NCBI RefSeq assembly: GCF_000388065.1
Contig: NW_009242971.1
Location: forward strand, 4,709,773 to 4,740,543
DNA: 30,771 bases
Direction of reading: 5' to 3'
Origin: Fonticula alba
Taxonomy: Eukaryota; Opisthokonta; Rotosphaerida; Fonticulaceae
The notes under the pieces were generated by a model. It did no database searches. It had not been told where the DNA came from and worked only from the letters and a program-made list of their open reading frames with translations. The first letter of the stretch is position 1, and every line of letters begins with the position of its first letter. Below, piece by piece: positions 1 to 9,762 of this stretch. The translations under genes and the position numbers were made by a program.

Positions 1-96
1 TGTATGTGTTGCTGTATGTGTGGCTGTATGTGTGGCTGTATGTTTGGCTGCATAGCCGCCTGTAAGCCCGCTTGTATGCCCGCTTGTATGCGTGCT
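1..96. repeat. Degenerate 12-bp minisatellite, eight units
   Basis: Eight consecutive 12-base units start at positions 1, 13, 25, 37, 49, 61, 73 and 85. Units 2 and 3 are identical (TGTATGTGTGGC) and later units drift to TGTATGCCCGCT-like forms. Because 12 is a multiple of 3, frame 1 reads as a Cys-Met-Cys-Gly-like tetrapeptide repeat, but nothing shows that it is translated. The array runs on into GT-rich sequence to about 130 and lies just upstream of the TATA box of the first gene. The window begins inside it, so its full length is unknown. Confidence 0.8.
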
Positions 97-162
97 CGCG
101 TGTGTGGGTGTGTGGGTGTGTGTGTGCGCGCAGGTCCTCGCATCCAGGCACACACGCGACCG

Positions 163-170
163 TATAAAAG
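163..170 (+). promoter_or_regulatory. TATA box of the small Cys-rich gene
   Basis: TATAAAAG lies 128 bases before the ATG at 298. It is followed by a strongly pyrimidine-rich leader (about 180-250, CTCT and CCCTCT runs), the same kind of leader seen before other genes here. Transcription would be expected to start near 190-200 by normal TATA spacing. Confidence 0.75.
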
Positions 171-297
171 GATCCGAAGCTGTCTCCTCTACAGCAACTT
201 TCTACCCTCTCAAGCCCCTCTCTCTCTTTCTCTCCTGACTCTCGTCCCTCTGGCCCTCGTCGCGCCAGCTCTCTGGCTCCTCTTTCAGCACTGAAAA

Positions 298-483
298 ATG
301 CCCCCCAAGTCGTCTTTCTGCCCCCCCTGCATCCGCTGCGGCGGTAACTGCCCTCTCTGCACCAGCGGCCGGTGCACTCTCCGCAAGATCCCCGCTGCCG
401 GCTACGGCATTGATTGCTGCAGCACCCCCGGCGTGGTCACCCACGCCCCCCTCCCCCGTGCTCGGAACCCCAACGCCAAGTGA
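298..483 (+). CDS. Small cysteine-rich protein (61 aa), possibly metal-binding
   Basis: A 61-residue protein with eight cysteines at positions 8, 11, 14, 18, 21, 26, 40 and 41. The first five form overlapping CxxC/CxxxC spacings (CPPC, CIRC, CPLC), which resembles metallothioneins or small zinc-binding proteins, although no named family is recognised. There is no signal peptide or membrane segment, so a cytosolic location is inferred. The ATG is the first one after the TATA box at 163-170 and the pyrimidine-rich leader. The stop is TGA at 481-483. A canonical-looking donor (GTGAGT) overlaps the stop at 480, so a longer spliced form is possible; I disfavour it because no other intron here uses GTGAGT. 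Metal binding is an inference from cysteine spacing only. Confidence 0.6.
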   Translation: MPPKSSFCPPCIRCGGNCPLCTSGRCTLRKIPAAGYGIDCCSTPGVVTHAPLPRARNPNAK

Positions 484-1061
484 GTCCAGCACCGGCTCGG
501 CTTGAAGCGCAAGCCCCAATGCTGCTGGGCGCGGCTTCTGTCGGATCCAAGACATCCCCCAATATACTCCCCCTCTCAGCCAAGACCGAGGGTGCCTTTT
601 CGAATGTCTATTCCTTTTCTCCTCCCTGGGCGTTGGTGTGTGTGTCTGTGGGTGTGCGGCAAATGGGCTTTTGTGCGGTGATTGGGTGGCCTGGTGCAGC
701 TGGGGAAACTGGCCGGCGAGTATCGGCCATTCGATGGACCAGGCTGCCTCGGAGACGAAAGGCTAGGCGGATGCCCACCGGCGCAAGCCCTAGCCGCAGA
801 CATCCACCTAGGGGCGGACCCTCATCGATGATGAGAGGGACCGTAGCACGGCTGTTTGGGCCCTCCGCCGGGGGGAAATTCGCCAATGAGGCAGATGTAA
901 GCGGACGGGAGGGGAAAGCATGGGCTCACCCCGGAGCTTGGGACTCCGCCGCGAGGCCCAAGGCCAGTGAGTAGGCGGGCAAAGCCATGCCGGGCCTCGG
1001 ATAGGCCCAGTCCAAGGCGGGCCGAACAGAGGCCCCTCTCACGGGGACCCATCCCACCCGG

Positions 1062-1209
1062 GGGATTCCGGCGAGTGGGGCCGCAGGCACCGAATCGCTT
1101 GGACGACGTCCGGAAGAGCAGCCCAGAACCTGGTCATCATTCAGAATGGTCGCATTGGTGCAGTGCCCCAAGGCACTTGGGGTGCAAATGGCGCCTCCTG
1201 GCCGGGGAG
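1062..1209 (+). repeat. Direct duplicate, copy 1 of 148 bp (artefact)
   Basis: This segment matches 1229-1376 (offset 167). The two copies are separated only by the Illumina adapter remnant at 1209-1228, so the duplication is most simply an assembly join through an adapter-bearing read. Confidence 0.9.
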
Positions 1210-1228
1210 ACGTGTGCTCTTCCGATCT
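1209..1228 (+). other. Illumina adapter remnant in the assembly
   Basis: GACGTGTGCTCTTCCGATCT matches the 3' end of the Illumina TruSeq read-2 adapter exactly. It is not genomic DNA. Confidence 0.95.
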
Positions 1229-1376
1229 GGGATTCCGGCGAGTGGGGCCGCAGGCACCGAATCGCTTGGACGACGTCCGGAAGAGCAGCCCAGAACCTGG
1301 TCATCATTCAGAATGGTCGCATTGGTGCAGTGCCCCAAGGCACTTGGGGTGCAAATGGCGCCTCCTGGCCGGGGAG
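1229..1376 (+). repeat. Direct duplicate, copy 2 of 148 bp (artefact)
   Basis: Second copy of 1062-1209, starting at the base after the adapter. The unique sequence continues from 1377, so one copy is probably real and the other false. Confidence 0.9.
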
Positions 1377-1821
1377 CTTGCGGGCCTACCTCCCACTCCC
1401 GCCAGCCGGATATCAGACGCTCGGGAGGCTGCCCCTCCCCCCCTTCCCGGGAGGACCTTGTACCAAGAACCGCTGGCAGGCCCCGGAGAAATTGGTGCTC
1501 GCCCCCGGCACATTATGTGGTGGCCTGGTGGGATGGAGCTGTCCTGCGGCTGCTCGGGACCCCTGGATTGTGGGCGCATTGTCTGTCGGGTGGACGGGCC
1601 CGAGGCACAGGATGCATGGGCTTCGGTGGGGACGACCAGCTGTCCTGGTCATACAGGGAGGTGGGCTGCTGGCCGGTGTCCCGCTCCTCCGCCACCCCTT
1701 CGGGCAGCACCGCCCAGGCCGGGATACCGCTTGCCTGTTGGGGGCGGGGGGCCAGGCCCCGGCATTGTGTGGGCAGGGCTTTTCCCCTGGAACCTGGGGG
1801 GGGACCGTTTAATTGCACACT

Positions 1822-1842
1822 CACGCGCGCGCGCGTGTGCGC
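1822..1842. repeat. Alternating purine-pyrimidine (CG) tract
   Basis: Twenty-one bases of strictly alternating C/T and G/A, mostly CG. Such tracts can adopt Z-DNA; no gene-related role is visible. Confidence 0.6.
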
Positions 1843-2420
1843 TTCTTGATGGACGCGTCATTTTCCCCCGAGGCTTGCCTCGGTCGCTGGCCGTGACCGT
1901 AGCTGTGATCGTCCCCCGAGCCGGGGCCCCAGGGGAACGGCGAACGAAGGGCACGCTGGAGGCGGGGCTGCCGGTCCCCGGCCCGAAGGCCTTGGCTTAA
2001 TGTGTCTGGCTATGGCTGCCCTCGGGGCTGGCCCGTCGGCCGTTGGACGCTGGCCCGCCGGCACGGCGGCACCCGGCCACCCGGCCACCCGAGTGCGGGC
2101 CCGGACCCACAGAGCGGGTCGGGGCGTCGACGCCCAACCAGAGCCGCACGGACCAGGGCCATGGGCGTAGCACCGGGCATTTATGAAGCCCAACGCAGCA
2201 GGCGCTGCCCCGCCGGCTGTGCTATCATCGCCCGTCCCCTGCCAAGCAGCTCCTCCTCCTTCCTCGGTCTCGCTCGTTGGAACCCGACGTTCATCTTGTG
2301 CCGTGCCAGCCACCCGCACCGGCCTCTGCCTTTGGTCACTGTGTACTCCAAGTGCCCACACTCCCACCAACTCCTCCGATACCCCCGTGCCCTTCGCGCC
2401 TGCAGCCCCGCCACCCAGCC

Positions 2421-5074
2421 ATGGAACACGCCAACACGACTCCCGAATGGCTGATCGACATCCTGATGCCAGCATGCAACGCCCTCGCCCGGGGCTGCAC
2501 CTTCCAAGTACGCACACTCGCCTGCATGCCGCAGCCCGTGGCCTCCAGGCCGGGCCCACCCGCCGCACCCCGCCACTCACATGCCCCCGGTTGGCCATCG
2601 GCAGCAACTGCTCGAAGGCGTGTGGAATAGCCTGCTCGACTCGCTGAAGCACGGCAAAAATGCCCTTGCCGCGCGCGAGGCCATCGTCTCGCGCATGCAG
2701 CTGCTCGGAATCCCGCAGGTACGCGCAAGTGCATCTCCACGCGGCGAAACGGGCCCAGAGTCCGAGAGCTGACAGCTTGCGCATCCCCCCAGGCCCGCGC
2801 GGAGGAGCTGGCCAAGGATGTTGTTGCCCGTCCGTTTGGCATTGTGTCGCTCCGGCCGCTGAACGCCAAGTTCCAGACCCTGCGTTTGGCAAACATCCCG
2901 GAGCGCTCGACCCCGGAGCCGGCCCAGGACGCCCCGCGCAAGTCGGCCCAACGCTCCGGCAACACGCTGTTTATCATCCCGGAGGCGCCGCCCCGGCCGC
3001 CAGTGTCCACCTGGCACCAGGCCAAGGCGGGCAGTACGTGCTCCTGGGCTGGAAATCGTGCCACCTCGCGCACACGCGCCCCGGCCGTGCCCGTCCCCGC
3101 TGACACCGACACACGCACCCACGCACACACTCACTGACACGCAAACACACACGTGCTTACACGCGGCCGAAGAGCCCTGCAACGCATACCTCATGGCGGG
3201 ATCGTGCGAGTACATGGACACCTGCCCATTCGACCACAGTATCAGGCTGGACCCTGAGGTGCCGGGCGTGCCTGGGAGCACCTCCCTGACGAATGTTTCG
3301 CCCGGTGCGTCGGTGCATTTGTCTACCTGGGGGTGGCATGCTTGCAATACGCCCGCTCAAGCGTGTAGGCAGGCACGCACAGGCATATTCAAGCGCAGAT
3401 ACAGCCACTGACCCGACCCGGGGGGACACAGACCCCTGTCATACCTACCTGGTCGAGGGATGGTGCCGCTTTGGGGACGGCTGCATGTATACACACTATA
3501 AGACGCTGCCAGCGGTGGCGGGTGAGCCGAATGCGAAGACCCCGCCGGCGGTGCCCCGGGCGACTGTGCCGGCAGCCGCGGTCGTCCCGCCGGGGTGTGC
3601 GACGCCGACGCCGCCGGCCGAGCCGGCACCCCCGAACATCTCGGCGCCTGGGGTGGTGTTGAAGGCGGCGGCGCCGGGCAACCCCAGCCCGCCGCCGGCC
3701 CCCCGGACCGCCCGGCGGCAAAAGTTCGTTCCGATCTCGGTCGTGCTGGCGCAGTCGCCGTGGGGTGCTCGCCCGGTGGCGCGGCCGTCGGAGGAGCAGA
3801 CACCCCAGCCGGCCCAGGCGCCGGTCCCGCCCTCCGACCAGCCCCACTACAGCACGGAGCCCGAGGCCGGTGACGGACAGGAAGGCCTCCAGGGGGAGGC
3901 CGTGGCGCCGGAGGCCCTGTCGCCGCTGGTTTCGGACTCGTCCGAGCAGGAGGCCGCCTCGCCGGGGCCCGGCCAGGAGGCCAGTCCCCCGCCGGCACCC
4001 GTCGACTTGGGGCCCTCCTTCACGCAGTTCATCCTGACGGCGCACCGTCGCGACAGCCCGGGGCAGTACCTGTGCGACACTTCGAGCCACATCGAGTACA
4101 TCCTGGGCATCATGGAGGAGCGTCGCTTTGAGGGGCTCATCCCCCCGCTGTCGGAGCAGGAGTTCGACTGGCGGTTCTCGCCGTCGACGGTGCAGGTGCT
4201 GTATACGAAGTGGCGAACCCCGGTGGACCTCATGCAGCAGAGCTACAACGATCTCTGCAACCAGGAACCCCTGGACGTGGAGGCCATGGATCGTGCCCGT
4301 CTGGAGTTGGTGCGTGCGCGCTGCGGCGTGTGTAGTTCCTCGGCCCCCCGCCTCTCCCACCCATCTCCCCTGGGGCGGGAGGGAGGGCGGGAGGGAAGCC
4401 AGCGAACCCTTCCTCTTCCGCCCCGCTTCACGTGCGAAGCTGTCCCGTTTGCGGGAGCCTGACCATGCCTTCTCCTCGACCACTGGGGCGGTCCGGCTGG
4501 CATCGTGTCCATGTGCCGGCCGTGCAGCGGCTCGCCCGGTGGCAGTCAGCCGAGCAGATCTTCAGGCATCGCAACAAGAAGCAGGGCCTCGAGTTGATCC
4601 TGGACAAGACTCCCCGGGTGGCGGACTTCCAGGGGCTCCACTTGACGGAGGGTGCGCACTATGGCCAACGGGCATGGGCAGAGGCAGGCCCGGGGGGTCC
4701 TTTGCCATGTGCTTCCGCTGGTTGTCTGACAAGCGTTCGACATGGGTCCCGGGGGTCGGGGCGACCGGCATGCGGGACTGGGTCCGCCGGCCGGGTTTAC
4801 CGCTGGCCCTACAGCCTTGGCTTACTTGGCCTTTGCCATCCAGCGACTGCAGCGGGTGGCCAACCATGCCGGGCGCTTCCAGCTCATGAACATCATCACC
4901 GGCTCGGCTCCGCTGTCGAAGTACAGCAAGGCTATCAAGCACGTCAATCGCATCCACATTGCCCTGGCCACGGATCTGCTGGCTCGCGACATTTACTTCC
5001 GGGAGGACCATAACCTGTCCTTCCTCTATCTCAGCTTCCGCGTGGAGCCACGCGAAGTGGCTGACGATGTCTAG
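2421..5074 (+). CDS. Tandem CCCH zinc-finger protein, 7 exons, 611 aa
   Basis: The model joins seven exons: 2421-2507, 2605-2718, 2793-3033, 3173-3304, 3432-4309, 4528-4651 and 4815-5074. All junctions keep phase and give 611 residues ending in TAG. Two zinc fingers fit C-x8-C-x5-C-x3-H exactly: C150/C159/C165/H169 and C194/C203/C209/H213. This class usually binds single-stranded RNA, so a role in mRNA processing or turnover is inferred. Residues 1-110 look helical. Residues ~225-385 are Pro/Ala/Glu-rich and probably disordered. Residues ~386-611 form a well-composed C-terminal region that I do not recognise. The start is the first in-frame ATG, in a GCC-ATG context. Introns begin GTACGY or GTGCGY and mostly contain CTGAC. 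The least certain splice sites are the first acceptor and the exon 6 start. There is no signal peptide. Confidence 0.8.
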
Positions 5075-5934
5075 GCCGCTGGAGGGGGGGGGGGCGGGCG
5101 CCGGGGGGGGCGCACCCATGTAAGCTCCATGCGAATACACTACCTGCACGAGGATGGCGCTGGGCTTTTTACCTCGGGCGGGCTTGGTGGGGGGAGCCTT
5201 GGGCCGGGGATGATGGGCCCCGGAGCGGTCCCTGGCTGCCAAAGGGCGTGGTATGGGGAGGCACCATGGGTGCTGGACCGGCGGGAGGGCTGCACCACCA
5301 CCACCAGGGGCTGTGGCAGATAAACGGCGAGGCCGATTCCGCGCAAGGCGTCCGGTGGGTTACCATGGCTGTAGCTTTCGGCCTGGCCGCGTAGGGTGTT
5401 GTGCCAGGTGGGCGCCGGGAGACGAGGGGGCGCCCAGAGCACGAGGGACCGCGGCCATGGCCGACACCCGAGGGAGGGAGGCGTTCCCAGGTGGCGCTCG
5501 ACGCCGGGAGCATGGGAGGGGGCGGGCAAAGGCCTTCCCGTGCATTGGCTTCGGAGCATGGCGGCGGCCGAGCCCGGCGACCATGGCCCAGGCCGTGAGA
5601 CCATGAGTCCGAGCCACGGGGCCACTATCGATTGCGCGCCCGCGCGCAGGCCTGCTCGCTGTGCAGCTGGCTGTCTGCCTGCCCGGGAGCCCGGGGGTGG
5701 GCGCAGCCTGTGCCAGGGGAGAGGTGTCTCAAGTCGCTGGGGCAGTACATGGTGAGCCAGGATCGGGGCGCTAAGGGCGTATTTCGATTCGTGTTGTGGT
5801 TATGGTGCGCATTGGCTGACTATGGGCCAGGCATTGGTTTCCTTGCCATCGAGGGAGAAACAGAGAAAGGGTCAGAGAGCAAGAGAGAGGAAGAGCGGAA
5901 GACAGAGCGGGGGAGGGAACGGGAGAGGATGTGA

Positions 5935-6070
5935 CAAAAGTGAGATGAAAGAACAATATTCGGAAGATCTCACAAAACATATTGTAAATATATATTGGGG
6001 AATTTTTGGATTTTGTGGTAAGTTTGAAATGAACGGCGCGACCATGTCACTTGTTCTGAAGATCGAGATT
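5935..6070. other. AT-rich island in GC-rich DNA
   Basis: A short stretch of mostly A and T containing the palindrome AATATATATT at 5987-5996. It directly follows about 80 bases of largely GA-rich sequence (5850-5932). It contrasts sharply with the G/C-dominated surroundings. A terminator region, a nuclear scaffold or replication element, or a remnant of a mobile element are all possible; the sequence does not decide. Confidence 0.5.
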
Positions 6071-7470
6071 GTCCCTTTGCATTCTGGCCCCGATCCGACA
6101 CGGAGCCAGACGGGCAGGGCCCTTGTGAGGGCGCAGGGATCGGGATGGTGCGGGGGCGGTGGGCCTGCCTCCTCCTCCTCCTCGCCGGGATGTCCGCCCA
6201 GTATGGGCGAAGAGCGGATCGCCGCTTGGGGTTGGGCTGCACCGCTCGCGCGACTCGCGCCAGCCAGCGTGTCTTCCCGTGAGAGGTCCTCAGCCCGTCT
6301 CGCCGAGGCAAGGACACACCTATGATTGTGGGTGAGTTTGAGTGTGAATATCGATGCGTGTGCATGCTGCCATTGGTCAGAGTGTCGCTTGGCTGCTTCG
6401 GCGCATCCTCCTGGGGATGAGTGCGGCGGCGCGGGGCGGGACCCGTAGCAAGGGGGCCGGGGAGAAAGGGGGCCCTGCATGGCGTCGGCCGACCTCGTGC
6501 AGGTGTTTCCTCGGCGGTGTGCGTCCCGGCTGGGAGCGACCGCGAGCGGTCCTCGAGCGGGCGTGTCCCCAAGACCACAGACGTCACCTCGAGGCGTCAT
6601 GAGGGGCAAGGCGGGTAGTGGAAGACCTGCTGGGAGCCTCCCTGCGCGCGATCTGCGTGGGCGCCGAGGTTGCGCGACCGGCGCTGCTGGCCGGCCAGAT
6701 CGCCGGTGGCCAGCCAGCCCCTGGCAGCGCCTTGCCTGGCAAGCATGGCTACGTGGTCTCGGCTGCTCTTCGGTGGGGGGGGGAGCCGGGCCTGGTCCGG
6801 CGGATCGGCGTGGCCTCCGGCGGCCGGAGCTCCTGGTCTGCCCCAGCCAGCGCGGGAGCGCAATGCTCCCTCCGGCACCCGTCACACGCACGCGGTGCTT
6901 CGGGGCTCGAGGTGGCGTTGTGCTGCATCCCGGGGGGATCCGAAGACTTGGGGCCTTGTCGCTCTCTCGTGCGGGCTCTGTCTCGCTGCAGCCCCACACC
7001 CTCGGGGACCGATGGGCACAGTGCATGGCTGCCCCGTAGAGCACCCCCGAGCGGATTGCCACTTTCCGTCGTCCCTCCTGCGGGCTCGGGGGATTCCCAA
7101 AGGCCCTTAGGGCCTGATGAGCCGGCCGAAGGTGCAGCCCGTGCGACACCGAGCGGGGAATGCATCTGAAAGGGGGTGTCCCCGAAGCGCGGGGCATGGT
7201 GCCCTCCCCTGCGCACCTGACAGCCGGGCCATCGGCTGTCCGGTGGCGAGTAGCGGGCCGCGTGTGGATGCCCGGGCTGCACGGCCGGAACATGTGGAGG
7301 TCAGGGGCTGAAACGAACATGAGAAACATCTGGGACGGGGTGTATATTCCATGGGATTGTGCGGGCGTCAAGGCCCGAAGGGTAAGTCGTGCATGTGATG
7401 GCATCATTCTCGGACGGGGGATTCGGTGCCCGACGCCTGCTTGAGGCACATGGTTCGGGATGCTGTCCGA

Positions 7471-7487
7471 CCCCCCCCCCCCCCCCC
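7471..7487. repeat. Poly-C run (17)
   Basis: Seventeen consecutive C, intergenic. One of 23 G/C homopolymers of at least 10 bases in the window. Confidence 0.95.
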
Positions 7488-7740
7488 GGCCGGGGCAGCT
7501 TGTTGGTTGTGCCCGGGTTCGTGTGGCGGTGGTGGGCAGGATGCGGTCCGGCGAGTGGGAGGGATCCTGCTTGCCTCGCCATTTGGCAGCCTATCCTCGA
7601 GCCGTGCTCAGGCGGCCGGGGCCCGCCCCTTGGGAGACGAAGCCTCGCAGCAGGGTGGCCACACCGGTCGAGCGAGCTGCCGGCGGGCCCCCGGGGCCCC
7701 TCGAGCCGCGACAGATGGGCGGCCTTGTCGCCGGGGCGGG

Positions 7741-9048
7741 CTAGATGTACAGTTGCTCATGCTCGGACAGCAGGGACGAGGAGGAAATTTGGTTGCTCGA
7801 GGAGGACCCTCGCCGGCTGCTGGGCAGGGACTTCAAGGGGCTGGTGGTGGAGGAGGAGAAGGAATATTCCGAGAGCACTTGACGAAGGGAGAAGTGCGGC
7901 TTCCGGCCGCGAGCAATGACCATCGACGTGAGGGCCGACCCGAGCAAGGCCACGATGCCCAGCCCGACACTCAGGCCGATGACAAGCCCCCATTTGGGCT
8001 TTTCCTTGGGGCTGCCTGCTCTCGGGCGCGTGGGCCGGGGGATCGGGCGGGAAATCAAGGACCAGCCGTGGATGGCGACGTGGGGACGAGGGGTGTTAGT
8101 GGGCGTGTGCTCGTTTTCCATGTGCGGCATCTGGGGGCACCGCCGGGGCGTCGAGCGTTGGGGAAATTGGAAATGGGCCATGGTTCTGATATGCGGGGGG
8201 GGGGGGAGCGCACTTTCGGGGCTTTTCCGCGGGGGGATGCACTCATCGGCACTCGGGCCAGTGCAAGTTTCACAAGCCGCATGGCAGGGGGCGCAAATGG
8301 AGCCGGTGTCGGTGTGATCGGGGAAGAAGCCTTCCGGGCACTTTTCAACACACTCGGCCCCATGGAGCAGGAAGTAGCCTCTCATGCACCTGTCGCAGTG
8401 GTCGACCGCGCTCGAGGTCAAGGCGATGCTGTCGAGAGACTGGTCGGCAGGGCCGGCCACTGGGGCGTCACACACCTCGCATTTGTCCGGGCAGGACCGA
8501 CACCGAGTGCCCTCCTGCCGGGAGAAGGGCGGGCAGACACTGACGCAAGCATAGGCATCCACATGAAGGAGCCCGGTGCTGCATGAAAGGCATGCATCCA
8601 TGGACTTGCTGCAGGTGACGCAGGGGGCTTGGCAGGGGCTGCACATGCGGGCGCTTGCATTTTCGTAGTAGCCCTGGGGGCAATATCTGATGCATTCACT
8701 GTTGTGGAGGAAGTAGCCGGAATTGCAGGAGTGACAGCTCATCTGGCAGATGTTCGATGTGAACTGGCAGGAGGCGCACTCGGGTCCACAGTAGTCACAT
8801 CGGTTGGAGCAGGCGGAGTAGCTCCACATTGGCGGGCATGCGGCGCTGGTGGCGTCGGATGCATGCTTGGCCGTCTCCAGCCGTGCGATGGAAGCCGGAG
8901 GGGTCCCATCGCCCGAGGAGTCCGTGCTCGGGACAGGGGCTTGGCAAGTCGTGGCGAGCGTGGGGCCGAGGCATGCGGCGAGCAAGACCGCCCCGAGTGC
9001 TAGGCCGAAGGCCATGGCACTGGCGATCGAGCGACGGCGGGGCTCCAT
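7741..9048 (-). CDS. Type I membrane protein with furin-like Cys-rich repeats (A)
   Basis: The ATG at 9048-9046 (GCC-ATG context) starts a signal peptide with a hydrophobic core at residues ~13-32. A Cys-rich ectodomain follows (residues ~75-268) with about eleven CxxC pairs and furin-like or growth-factor-receptor motifs such as TCTGPSADEC. Exon 1 ends near 8243. The frame stays open through the next ~225 bases, but that stretch holds C12 and low-complexity sequence and separates the repeats from the membrane segment. I therefore infer an intron, donor GTGCAT at 8242, with the second exon starting at about 8020 or 8011 (361 or 358 aa). A CTAAC lies inside the intron. The membrane span is residues ~280-304, and a very Ser-rich cytoplasmic tail of about 57 residues ends in LYI and TAG. 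It is a paralogue of 10703-12110. Receptor or adhesion roles are plausible; the ligand is unknown. Confidence 0.75.
   Translation of the reverse strand: MEPRRRSIASAMAFGLALGAVLLAACLGPTLATTCQAPVPSTDSSGDGTPPASIARLETAKHASDATSAACPPMWSYSACSNRCDYCGPECASCQFTSNICQMSCHSCNSGYFLHNSECIRYCPQGYYENASARMCSPCQAPCVTCSKSMDACLSCSTGLLHVDAYACVSVCPPFSRQEGTRCRSCPDKCEVCDAPVAGPADQSLDSIALTSSAVDHCDRCMRGYFLLHGAECVEKCPEGFFPDHTDTGSICAPCHAACETCTGPSADECIPPRKSPESALPPPPHIRTMAHFQFPQRSTPRRCPQMPHMENEHTPTNTPRPHVAIHGWSLISRPIPRPTRPRAGSPKEKPKWGLVIGLSVGLGIVALLGSALTSMVIARGRKPHFSLRQVLSEYSFSSSTTSPLKSLPSSRRGSSSSNQISSSSLLSEHEQLYI
8195..8206. repeat. Poly-G run (12) in the presumed intron of gene A
   Basis: Poly-C on the coding strand, 36 bases downstream of the proposed donor. 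Confidence 0.9.
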
Positions 9049-9344
9049 GGCTGGGGATGGGCGTGCCGGGCGGCGGCGGCGGCGAGGTGCGGGGAGTCGA
9101 GGCGACGGGTGAGGGTTCGAGCGCTCGGGGGCCAACTGCGGGGAGTGGCCATCTGGCGGTTGGGGCGGCGAGGCATGGGGCGAGCGTTAGCGGGGAGGGA
9201 GGCCGAGGGCAGGCCCATCTGGCGGTCAGGAACAAGATAAGCCAAGGGGTGCTTGTCCCGGCGGGGGGATGCCGGAATGGAGGACCTTCGAGGGCCGGTC
9301 AGCGGGCGGCATGCTCCGAGACCGGGGAGGCATTTCCGGCCAGC

Positions 9345-9360
9345 GGGGGGGGGGGGGGGG
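9345..9360. repeat. Poly-G run (16)
   Basis: Sixteen consecutive G between furin-like genes A and B. Confidence 0.95.
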
Positions 9361-9509
9361 AGGATGGTTCGTGGGCCCTTGCAACATGAGTGCCGAAGAG
9401 CAGCCGGATGCGCCGAGGGAACCGGCGGCTGGGCCCCGCGTCCGGCCGAAGGCCACTGGCCCCCGGGCCTTGGGCCGGGCCTTGTCTGGAAAGAGGGCGT
9501 GCACCGGGC

Positions 9510-9605
9510 CCGATGGTGCTTGGAGCTCGGGAGCAACCCCACCTGAAGGGAGGCCGCGCGGAGGTGATGTGCTTTGGCAGCGGGCATCCCCCCCCCTGTG
9601 GTCTG
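9510..9605 (+). repeat. Direct duplicate, copy 1 of 96 bp (artefact)
   Basis: Matches 9626-9721 (offset 116), separated only by an Illumina adapter. Confidence 0.9.
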
Positions 9606-9625
9606 ACACGACGCTCTTCCGATCT
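9606..9625 (+). other. Illumina adapter remnant in the assembly
   Basis: ACACGACGCTCTTCCGATCT is the 3' end of the TruSeq read-1 adapter, exact over 20 bases. Confidence 0.95.
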
Positions 9626-9721
9626 CCGATGGTGCTTGGAGCTCGGGAGCAACCCCACCTGAAGGGAGGCCGCGCGGAGGTGATGTGCTTTGGCAGCGGG
9701 CATCCCCCCCCCTGTGGTCTG
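9626..9721 (+). repeat. Direct duplicate, copy 2 of 96 bp (artefact)
   Basis: Second copy of 9510-9605, beginning directly after the adapter. Confidence 0.9.
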
Positions 9722-9762
9722 GAGCTGTGAGTGGGTCATTTGGTGGTCTGGCTCGGAAATTG

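Larger units (their letters stand above)
484..2420. other. Intergenic region between the Cys-rich and CCCH genes
   Basis: No convincing gene. Open frames of 180-345 codons on both strands have low-complexity Pro/Arg/Gly-rich translations and shadow one another. The stretch holds a 148-bp direct duplication split by an Illumina adapter (1062-1376) and an alternating purine-pyrimidine tract (1822-1842). From about 2200 it becomes pyrimidine-rich, probably the leader of the CCCH gene, with only a weak TATA-like TTTATG near 2180. Confidence 0.6.
5075..7740. other. Intergenic region with AT-rich patch, no clear gene
   Basis: No convincing gene between the CCCH stop and the 3' end of the first furin-like gene. 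A 525-codon minus-strand open frame (5872-7449) is Pro/Arg/Ala-rich and lacks domain-like composition. Features seen are G11 at 5084-5094, a purine-rich stretch and AT-rich patch at about 5850-6070, and C17 at 7471-7487. The two neighbouring genes converge, so terminators are expected here, but I found no AATAAA. Confidence 0.55.

Noticed and set aside
480-485. GTGAGT overlapping the stop of the small Cys-rich gene as a splice donor
   Set aside because: All other donors here have C at +4, and no downstream branch point plus acceptor gives a sensible extension.
1858-2892. 344-codon minus-strand frame
   Set aside because: It lies partly antisense to the spliced CCCH exons and has low-complexity composition.
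7111-7135. CTGATGAG followed by CCGAAG, reminiscent of a hammerhead ribozyme core
   Set aside because: The stem II region has no room for a loop, GAAA is not intact, and no helix I/III partners are visible.
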